From assembly GCA_022842565.1 (NCBI GenBank), contig JALHPH010000098.1, positions 1,088-6,412 of the forward strand: a stretch of 5,325 bases of DNA, read 5' to 3'. Both the position numbers and the translations under genes were made by a program. This DNA comes from Fimbriimonadaceae bacterium (lineage in GTDB: Bacteria > Armatimonadota > Fimbriimonadia > Fimbriimonadales > Fimbriimonadaceae). A model generated the notes under the pieces. That model had not been told where the DNA came from. It saw nothing but the letters and a program-made list of their open reading frames with translations, and searched no databases. Shown one piece after another: positions 1 to 5,325 of this stretch (the first letter of the stretch is position 1; every line of letters starts with the position of its first letter).

Positions 1-137
1 TTGAATGGGAACGTGTTGAGGACGAGGTTCTCCCAGACCTCCACAGGGGTGAAGTCCAGGATCAGGACGTCGCCCGGCTTGACCAGGAGTCGCTGGCTCG
101 GATCGACCAGAGCGCGACTCGGTTCGTCGAAAGCGCC
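1..137 (-). other. possible minus-strand coding remnant (polysaccharide-export-like C-terminal segment)
   Basis: Read on the minus strand from 137 down to 1, in the frame exactly antisense to the plus-strand barrel frame, the bases translate without a stop into a natural-looking segment containing DPSQRLLVKPGDVLILDF and, closer to the edge, VWENLVLNTFPF. Its codons are those favoured by the neighbouring genes (CTG/CTC for Leu, GTC for Val, TTC for Phe, GAC for Asp). The PGDVLIL pattern resembles the end of outer-membrane polysaccharide-export (SLBB/Wza-like) proteins, which is only an inference from a short motif. Going further into the window the minus-strand frame turns into Arg/Ala-rich nonsense with no good start codon. 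If real, this is therefore a gene fragment abutting the barrel gene at roughly 115-140, and not an intact gene. Confidence 0.3.
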
Positions 138-515
138 GTGCGCAGCAGCGCCACGACACTTTCGGCGACGCTGGAAGGAACTCTTGGGCCGCGATGGGGT
201 TATGCGCTGCGCGCAAGCTCGCTCATCACGGGCGGCGGCACCACCAGCCAAAACGGAACAACCTTCGAAGGAGGACTCGGCTACCGCATCTCGACGAAAG
301 AGCTGTTGGGACTGGATTGGTCTATCACGTCCATCACCGGCTTCCGCGCCCAGAGCGATGCGGCGGCGAGCCTCACCTACAGTTACCGCCTCTTCACCGG
401 TGTTTCGCTCAACGCGACGTATCGCTTCCGCGACGTCCGGAACAGTGACGGAACCACCAGTTCTGGAGCCTATCGCTTTGGCGGATTTGACCTGGTCCTG
501 GGCTTCGATTTTTAG
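1..515 (+). CDS. C-terminal part of an outer-membrane beta-barrel protein (5' end outside window)
   Basis: The reading frame beginning with the codon at position 3 is open from the window edge to a TAG stop at 513-515, giving 170 visible residues. From about visible residue 50 it alternates polar and hydrophobic residues in a series of likely transmembrane strands, roughly at 51-61, 65-78, 91-97, 99-114, 122-131, 134-146 and 157-170, with short Gly/Ser/Asp-rich turns between them. The protein ends in Phe within FDLVLGFDF, the typical C-terminal beta-signal recognised by the BAM complex, so it probably sits in the outer membrane as a barrel. The GTG at 138 is an internal Val in my reading, because the frame is open further upstream. 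The first ~45 visible residues are unusually charged and use AGG/CGG arginine codons unlike the rest, so that part may not be genuine (see the minus-strand entry). Ligand or family within the porin-like proteins cannot be told from this fragment. Confidence 0.75.
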   Translation, partial: EWERVEDEVLPDLHRGEVQDQDVARLDQESLARIDQSATRFVESAVRSSATTLSATLEGTLGPRWGYALRASSLITGGGTTSQNGTTFEGGLGYRISTKELLGLDWSITSITGFRAQSDAAASLTYSYRLFTGVSLNATYRFRDVRNSDGTTSSGAYRFGGFDLVLGFDF

Positions 516-557
516 GCCCGAAACATTCCCCCTGCGTAAGCGTCGTACCCAGTAGCC

Positions 558-1868
558 ATGATGTCGCGATCCATTCTTCTTTCGTTCAGCGCGATTGCCC
601 TGCTTGGGGCCCTCTCGGGCTGCTCCGAGCCACAAAAGCTCGCCAGCATTACCGGGCGGGTGACCGATATCAATGGACTTCCTGTGCGAGATGCCAGGGT
701 GTTCACCATTGACGGCCAAACCCGTACAAGCACCAACGGCACGTACACGCTGACCCAGGTCCGCGAGGACAACATCGCCGTCCAAGCCGAATACACCAGC
801 CCCACCGGGGCCCGGTTCGTGGGCCGCACGGTGACGCGGACGGTCGACAACCAAATCCAAAACAGCGTGAACATCACCGTCGGGTCTGTAAGTGCGCTGG
901 GATCGGTGCGTGGCGTGGTGCGCGACCGCTTCGGCCGCCCGCTCGCCGGAGCCTCTGTGTTTGCTTATGCCCAGGGTTACCTCAGCAGCGCTCGAACCAT
1001 CACCGACGAAAGCGGTAACTACGATCTTCGCGACCTCGTCGCGGGTTTGGCTTACTCGATGTCCGTCGGCGGCTTTGGCTACGCCAACGACGAAACGAAC
1101 ATCTCGCTTTCTTCCGGCCAAACACTGACTCGAAACTTCACCCTCGACGACGCCGGCAACCCAACCCTGCCCGCGCCCCAAAACCTGCGAGTCATCAGCT
1201 GGGTTTCACCGCGCACCAGCCGTGCGCCCGGCGAAGCGGCAGCCTATGAGCAAGTCAAGCGACTTTATGATCGCGACCGTGCGCAGCGCGCCGCAACCCG
1301 CGCCACCTTTGCGGGCAACCCCATTGAGGTCGAGATCAACTGGGATCGGCTGCAAGGAGTTGACTTCTATGGCTACGGAGTTTATCGCGGAACCGGCCCG
1401 AGCGGCGTGATCGTGGAGTACGATTTCTACCGCGAGCCGATGTCGGGCACTTATATTGATGGCGATAATGCTCTGCTTCCCGATAACACCTATCGCTACC
1501 AACTAACCTCGCTCGGCACGCTTTTCCCGGATGATCCCGATAGCGAGGGCCCGCGAAGCAGCATTGTGGTTGCCGATACACTGGACGACCTTCGATTGGG
1601 AAGCGCTGTGGTGAACGGAAATGACATCGTTTTCAACTGGTTCGGCGATTCTGGAGCGACCTCCTACGTGGTCTACATCTTTAACCAGTTCCCGGGCCTC
1701 GGGGTAACCTCCATCCTCAATAATCAGTCGAACCCGACCACCCAGCTGAACACCACGTTCCCGAACGCTGGACTTGTCCGCGGCCAGACATATTACTATC
1801 TGGTTCTCGGCTTGGCGAACTCCAACCGATCACGGACCATCAGTCAAGTAGGACAATTCATTTATTGA
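558..1868 (+). CDS. lipoprotein with carboxypeptidase-regulatory-like and fibronectin-III-like modules
   Basis: This is a 436-aa protein. Residues 1-21 form a lipoprotein signal peptide with hydrophobic core and lipobox LSGC, so Cys22 should be lipidated and the protein anchored to a membrane, probably facing the periplasm or cell surface. Two carboxypeptidase-regulatory-like beta-sandwich modules follow, about residues 29-109 (ITGRVTDINGLPVRDARV, then STNGTYTL) and 115-197 (VRGVVRDRFGRPLAGASV, then DESGNYDL). Two fibronectin-III-like modules cover about 205-337 and 345-435, recognisable by W/Y-rich strands such as FYGYGVYRG and SYVVYIF and by TYRYQLTSL and TYYYLVLGL. The first has a charged helical insert near 222-252. 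There is no catalytic motif, so I infer a structural or binding role. Two ATG codons lie in tandem at 558 and 561; the first is used here, and no Shine-Dalgarno sequence stands out. The gene ends in a double stop (TGATGA) that contains the ATG of the next gene. Domain type is fairly sure, function unknown. Confidence 0.88.
   Translation: MMSRSILLSFSAIALLGALSGCSEPQKLASITGRVTDINGLPVRDARVFTIDGQTRTSTNGTYTLTQVREDNIAVQAEYTSPTGARFVGRTVTRTVDNQIQNSVNITVGSVSALGSVRGVVRDRFGRPLAGASVFAYAQGYLSSARTITDESGNYDLRDLVAGLAYSMSVGGFGYANDETNISLSSGQTLTRNFTLDDAGNPTLPAPQNLRVISWVSPRTSRAPGEAAAYEQVKRLYDRDRAQRAATRATFAGNPIEVEINWDRLQGVDFYGYGVYRGTGPSGVIVEYDFYREPMSGTYIDGDNALLPDNTYRYQLTSLGTLFPDDPDSEGPRSSIVVADTLDDLRLGSAVVNGNDIVFNWFGDSGATSYVVYIFNQFPGLGVTSILNNQSNPTTQLNTTFPNAGLVRGQTYYYLVLGLANSNRSRTISQVGQFIY
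1850..1853 (+). promoter_or_regulatory. weak ribosome binding site for the 895-aa protein
   Basis: AGGA lies within the end of the preceding gene, 14 bases before the ATG at 1868 and 11 bases before an in-frame TTG at 1865. The distance is somewhat long for the ATG and better for the TTG, so the start is not settled. ATG is preferred because of codon strength and because TGATG overlaps allow reinitiation by the ribosome that has just terminated. Confidence 0.4.
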
Positions 1869-4555
1869 TGAAGCAACTCTTTCTGGCGAGCCTGCTAGGC
1901 GCGCTCATCGCCCAATGCGGGGCGACCGAACTCGTCATCACCGGCCCCAATAGCAGCGGGCCGGGTGGTGACCGCATCGACAGCGTCGCCCGCCAGTTTG
2001 GCCGCAACTTCGCAACGCTCAATAAGGCGGCGATCCGAGCGCAAGCGGCAGAGGGACGCCCCTTGCCGTTGCTCACCCAGCCGGTGAGCGTCCGGTTCGA
2101 CGGCGGGGCCTCTCGTTCGCCGCTCAGCAGGGTTCGGGGCGATATCACTTTACAGTTCGACACTTCGGGCGCACGCGCTTTCCCCTCGGATTACCGAGCC
2201 TTCCTTCAGGATGTGCTGACTTCCGCGCAGCCAGCGATTAACCAGTTCTTTGGCAACGCGTTTATCTCGGGGACCGTTCGTGTTCGCAATTACGACGCCG
2301 ACATCAATGACCGCGATGCCGTGGCCGGCGGTGTCTATGTGCACGACAACGGCTCGGGCGACCGCGAAATCCGCTTCCCGATCTACCAAGACCAGGTGGG
2401 CTACAAGCCCGAAGTGGTCGCCATCAACTTCCTACACACGCTCCTGCTTGCCTACCAAGGCGGCACCACTTACCCAGGCGATGCCTGGAATGAGGGTTTG
2501 GTGCGCTCGGTGGTGATCCAGATCGCGAGGTTTCCAGGCGCGCTGCCAAACGGCCTCGACACCGACCAAGTCGAAGCGGTCCTCTCGAGCACGTATGGCG
2601 TGGGTGGGCTGTATGACTGGTACAACCAGCCCGCGCTCAGCTCCACTCGCTTCATCGCGCCGAATCTGGCGACACTTGCCCTTCCGGTCGGCGGCTCCAC
2701 CGGCGGGCTTTATCTGCTGCGCTATCAGATGGCAGGCTCAGCATGGCAGAAGGTGGCTGTGCAGTACCCAACCTTTGCCAAAGAGCTGCGTAACCGAGTT
2801 TTTGCCCTGAGCACCACGCCGACGCTCGCCCAACTTCAGACCTCGGGCCAGCAGTCTATTGACGCTGTCCAGGGTGCAGGAGCCAAGATTGAAAACCTCA
2901 CCTTCGCAGCGTGGGTTCGCAACCAGTTCATCTTGGACATCACGACCACGCCAGGATTGAAACTGGCGCTGCAGCCCTTCCCCATCGCCGATGGTCTCTC
3001 GGGCAGCGACTTTGGCGTTTTCGGCGTGCAGGCGCACCTTTTTGAAGTCCGCGCCAACGGTGACGAAATCCTGAGCCGCGATACGCTCTACCCCATCTAT
3101 TGGAGCCCGGACTACACACGGTTCTTCACTTCGGCACAAGATGACCGCATCGACGTCTTCCAGGGTTACGGCGCGGTCGCACCCAATTTCCCGGGTGGCG
3201 GTTTCGGCGGAAGTCCTTACCGAGTGACCCTCGATGTTCCTGCACAGGATCGCTTGGCCCGGGTGACGCTGCCTGCTGGCGCGATTGCCACTCCAGCGAA
3301 TCCCGTGCCCAAAACCGTATTTGGCACCGTGACTGGCATCGTCCCTGAAACCGGCGCTGCGTATTCCGTTCGCTTCCGCCGAGGGAGCACCACATGGAAC
3401 CTCCCGTTGGAGAACTTCGCATTTGGCGGCGATCTTACCGGCGCGCCAACGCTGACCGATCTGCGCGTGGAAGTGGTGCGAACACTGAACAGCGTCACTA
3501 CCGTGCTCGCGACCCGGTTTGTCAATCGAACGGACGCAAGACTCGCTTTGCAGTTGCACGTAGACGCCATCGCCGAGCAAAACATCGTCCTACCGGCTGG
3601 AGTGAGCGCGTTCGTGGCCGAAGTCGATCCACGCCGAACCGGTGCCTACTCGGCTCTTGGGCTGGGCGAAAACGAAGCCCTTCTAGCCCGTTGGAATGCT
3701 CTGCGAGGCCGGTTTGAACTCGGCGCAGATGTGGGCAACCTGACCCCTGGTCATGCCTACTTTGCCCGACGCGATGCTTCGCTCAATCGTGATGTCTCTG
3801 GCTTTGCGCCTGGGAACGAGCCGATCACCGTTGCGCTTCGACCAGGTTGGAACTTCATCGGATCGCCCTTCGGTGTCGGCGTCAGTTTTGGCGATATCGA
3901 AGTCCTCAACGCAGCCAATCCAAGCCAAACTTACGAGGGCGCTCGTGGCGTCCTGCTGGGAACCGATGCTTTCGTTTTCTCGCGCGGTGCCAATGACCCC
4001 GCTAGCGGCGTGCCCGAAACAGGGCTCTTTGTTGCTGCGACTCAAATTCCAGCAGCCGCAGGTGTTTACGTCCGCTGTCTTGCGCCCGAAGGTGCCGTGC
4101 TGCTGATGCGCCCGCCCAGTGCTGGCCTCACCGGTCGCGCGTCGCTCACGCCCATTCCGGCCCGTTGGCGCGCCGACCTGACCTTGCGCCAAGGCGGAAA
4201 CATTGCGGCGACGGCTGAAATCGGCCAAGCCGCCGGAGCAACGCGCGGCTTCGATGTTCGCATAGACAGCGAGCCACCGCCTGCCGCATTTGGTGGCCCT
4301 AGAATGACCATCGACACGCGCTACTACCGCAACCTCACTTCGGATCGAAGCGCGGGGTCGTGGCGGCTCTCGGCCACTGGGCTGAATCCTGGGCAAACCT
4401 ACACCCTGCAGCTTAATCCGACTCCAGGATCGCCCGTGATCGACCTCACCATCCCAGGCACCCAGCAACGATGGCGCTCGGATCGAGCCATCACGATCTC
4501 TTTCACTGCCCGCGCCTCCACCGCCCTTTGGGATATCAGGAGCCGAAAGCTTTGA
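1868..4555 (+). CDS. large exported protein with degenerate M1-like metallopeptidase segment and GWN surface module
   Basis: This is an 895-aa protein with an N-terminal signal peptide (about residues 1-19, likely cleaved after CGA; IAQC is not a proper lipobox because Gln precedes the Cys). Residues ~90-375 look like a peptidase-like domain. VVAINFLHTLLLAY (183-196) is followed by DAWNEGLVRS (205-214), so His190 and Glu209 are separated by 18 residues, as between the second His and the Glu zinc ligand in M1-type gluzincins (HExxH-X18-E). Ile186 and Asn187 replace the first His and catalytic Glu, so the domain should not be an active protease. Residues ~380-570 are beta-rich, including a sandwich-like stretch from 482 (KTVFGTVTGIVPETG). 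WNALRGRFELG...GHAYFAR (609-634) and LRPGWNFIGSPF (657-668) form a module often seen in secreted surface proteins, followed by a beta-rich end. The start overlaps the previous stop by one base (TGATG); an in-frame TTG at 1865 would add one residue. The stop overlaps the next gene's start. No family name is recognised for the whole protein. Confidence 0.88.
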   Translation: MKQLFLASLLGALIAQCGATELVITGPNSSGPGGDRIDSVARQFGRNFATLNKAAIRAQAAEGRPLPLLTQPVSVRFDGGASRSPLSRVRGDITLQFDTSGARAFPSDYRAFLQDVLTSAQPAINQFFGNAFISGTVRVRNYDADINDRDAVAGGVYVHDNGSGDREIRFPIYQDQVGYKPEVVAINFLHTLLLAYQGGTTYPGDAWNEGLVRSVVIQIARFPGALPNGLDTDQVEAVLSSTYGVGGLYDWYNQPALSSTRFIAPNLATLALPVGGSTGGLYLLRYQMAGSAWQKVAVQYPTFAKELRNRVFALSTTPTLAQLQTSGQQSIDAVQGAGAKIENLTFAAWVRNQFILDITTTPGLKLALQPFPIADGLSGSDFGVFGVQAHLFEVRANGDEILSRDTLYPIYWSPDYTRFFTSAQDDRIDVFQGYGAVAPNFPGGGFGGSPYRVTLDVPAQDRLARVTLPAGAIATPANPVPKTVFGTVTGIVPETGAAYSVRFRRGSTTWNLPLENFAFGGDLTGAPTLTDLRVEVVRTLNSVTTVLATRFVNRTDARLALQLHVDAIAEQNIVLPAGVSAFVAEVDPRRTGAYSALGLGENEALLARWNALRGRFELGADVGNLTPGHAYFARRDASLNRDVSGFAPGNEPITVALRPGWNFIGSPFGVGVSFGDIEVLNAANPSQTYEGARGVLLGTDAFVFSRGANDPASGVPETGLFVAATQIPAAAGVYVRCLAPEGAVLLMRPPSAGLTGRASLTPIPARWRADLTLRQGGNIAATAEIGQAAGATRGFDVRIDSEPPPAAFGGPRMTIDTRYYRNLTSDRSAGSWRLSATGLNPGQTYTLQLNPTPGSPVIDLTIPGTQQRWRSDRAITISFTARASTALWDIRSRKL
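4538..4542 (+). promoter_or_regulatory. Shine-Dalgarno site supporting the TTG start at 4552
   Basis: AGGAG lies nine bases before the TTG at 4552-4554, inside the last codons of the preceding gene. It is the best ribosome binding site in the window and decides the start of the downstream lipoprotein. The only ATG start further upstream in frame (4471) would overlap the 895-aa gene by 85 bases and put a long non-signal extension before the hydrophobic leader. Confidence 0.7.
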
Positions 4556-5325
4556 ACTTACTGGTCAAGCTGGTGCTTTTCTTGGCAGTGATCGCAGCCA
4601 TGGTGGGCTGCGGCGGCGGCGGCGGGTCCCCCGCCACCGAGCCACGCCTCTCGGGGCTGGTTTTCTTGGTCGGCGATGGCGCGGCACCCAATCCAGGAGC
4701 CACTGTGCAGGTAGGAACCCGGACAACCAGCACTGCCGCCGACTGATTTTTTAACTTAGCGGTACCCGCCGGCACCACGAGCGTGCTGGTGAGCTACCTC
4801 CCGGCTGGGGCCTCAACTCCGGTCACTTTCCGCTTCGATTTTGCTGCGGTCACTGCAGACCGCGACCTCGGCGATCTCGTAATCGGCCCCGAGAAGATCA
4901 CGGTTCGGGGAACCGTCCGCACCACCGCCGATAACTCCGTACTCCCTGGCGCACTGGTTTCTTTGGGCGGGCAATCGGGGCTTAGCGATGCCAGTGGCAA
5001 CTTCGCCCTCGCCAACGTCGCCTATGATTCGGCCCGTCCAAACGGATTTCTTTCGCTGGAGGGTCGTGCGGGACGCACCGGTTTCTTCACCCGCGCTTTC
5101 ACGCCGGATAGCGGCCCAAGCAGCGGTATTGCGACGCTCGCGGACATCCTGCTGCAACCCGATACCGGCGATGTCCCTCCGGGCACTCCGGCGACCCTTG
5201 AGGGCAACGTCACCCCCAATGCCAGCGCAAACGGAGCGATCATCGAAGTGCGCAGAGGCACCACGTTGGTAAGGAGGTTCACGGTCGGAGCAGATGCGCG
5301 CTACGGATTCTGGCTCCCAGTCGGA
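4552..5325 (+). pseudogene. lipoprotein with repeated carboxypeptidase-regulatory-like modules, interrupted by in-frame TGA (3' end outside window)
   Basis: Translation from TTG 4552 (SD AGGAG at 4538-4542, four-base TTGA overlap with the previous stop) gives a lipoprotein signal: n-region with Lys6, hydrophobic core, then AMVGC with Cys20 as the likely lipid anchor, followed by five Gly and a Ser/Pro linker. Three carboxypeptidase-regulatory-like beta-sandwich modules follow, at about codons 33-110, 116-203 and 214 to beyond the edge (LSGLVFLV, ITVRGTVRT and ATLEGNVTP begin them). Codon 65 is TGA (4744-4746), so a 64-residue peptide is the literal product, yet the same frame then stays open for 193 codons and keeps the module pattern. 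The TGA falls at the Gly of the D-G-x-F motif in module 1, as shown by DASGNFAL in module 2. I infer a nonsense change, GGA to TGA, or a sequence error. If intact, it would be a surface or periplasmic structural lipoprotein working with the two upstream genes. Confidence 0.78.
4744..4746 (+). other. in-frame TGA within the lipoprotein reading frame
   Basis: The codons around it read Thr-Ala-Ala-Asp, TGA, Phe-Phe-Asn-Leu-Ala-Val-Pro-Ala-Gly. A Gly is expected here from the module pattern (D-G-x-F-x-L), and GGA differs from TGA by one base. Reading frame is the same on both sides, which excludes a frameshift as the simple explanation. A run of six T follows directly (4747-4752). The two upstream genes use TGA as their real stop and TGG for Trp, so a changed genetic code is unlikely. 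Confidence 0.85.

Noticed and set aside
487..515. TTGACC and TTTTAG, 17 bases apart, as a promoter for the 558 gene
   Set aside because: The -35-like half is good but the -10-like half matches only three of six consensus bases, and both lie inside the end of the barrel gene. Not enough to call a promoter.
1..555. 184-codon plus-strand frame starting at position 1
   Set aside because: Arg/Ser-rich translation without any fold pattern; the overlapping frame beginning at position 3 carries the clear beta-barrel sequence.
516..557. terminator or regulatory element between the barrel gene and the 436-aa lipoprotein gene
   Set aside because: The 42 bases show no stable inverted repeat followed by a T run and no clear Shine-Dalgarno sequence.
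2738..3580. 280-codon minus-strand open frame inside the 895-aa gene
   Set aside because: It is rich in Arg, Cys and His with no domain pattern, lies wholly antisense to a gene with coherent domains, and is explained by the GC-rich codon use of that gene. The same applies to 3683-4468 on the minus strand.
4612..4626. GGC repeat as a phase-variable tract
   Set aside because: Only four GGC units plus GGG, coding the common poly-Gly linker after a lipoprotein Cys; slippage by whole units would keep the frame.
4744..4746. TGA read as Gly or Trp through an alternative genetic code, or as selenocysteine
   Set aside because: Upstream genes end at TGA in sensible overlapping junctions, Trp is encoded by TGG, the module needs Gly and not Sec/Cys here, and no SECIS-like hairpin is evident directly downstream.
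4747..4752. T6 run as a frameshift or transcription terminator
   Set aside because: The frame is the same before and after the stop, so no slippage is needed, and no GC-rich hairpin precedes the T run.

Overview
The window is one strand-biased block of cell-envelope and secreted-protein genes, all read left to right. GC content is high (around 60% by eye, not counted), codons mostly end in C or G, and there are no RNA genes, CRISPR arrays or insertion sequences that I can see. An outer-membrane beta-barrel, two lipobox-bearing proteins and a large exported protein point to a Gram-negative-type (diderm) bacterium. The style (carboxypeptidase-regulatory-like lipoproteins, 'GWNxIGxPF' modules, large lineage-specific secreted proteins) reminds me of Armatimonadota/Fimbriimonadia. 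That is an impression and not something the sequence proves.

Layout: (1) positions 1-515 hold the C-terminal part of a beta-barrel outer-membrane protein, cut by the left window edge. Its barrel is convincing from about position 138. The first ~137 bases read better as protein on the opposite strand, so this edge may contain a rearrangement junction. (2) 558-1868 is a 436-aa lipoprotein with two carboxypeptidase-regulatory-like beta-sandwich modules followed by two fibronectin-III-like modules. (3) 1868-4555 is an 895-aa exported protein. It carries a degenerate zinc-metallopeptidase-like (M1-type spacing) segment near its N-terminus, beta-rich modules in the middle, and a 'GWNFIGSPF' surface-protein module near the C-terminus. 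(4) 4552 to the right edge is another lipoprotein made of repeated carboxypeptidase-regulatory-like modules. Its reading frame is broken by one in-frame TGA at 4744-4746, exactly where the module's conserved glycine should be, and is then open again for 193 codons to the window end.

Genes 2, 3 and 4 overlap end to start (TGATG and TTGA junctions) and almost certainly form one translationally coupled operon. The 42-base gap after gene 1 shows no terminator, so gene 1 may belong to the same transcript. The products would sit together in the envelope: a barrel in the outer membrane, two lipid-anchored beta-sandwich proteins, and one large exported protein that looks like a peptidase fold without its catalytic residues. 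A role in surface assembly, adhesion or carbohydrate/protein binding is plausible, but no specific function can be assigned. The clearest oddities are the TGA in gene 4, the missing H and E of the metallopeptidase motif in gene 3, and the minus-strand coding signal at the left edge.
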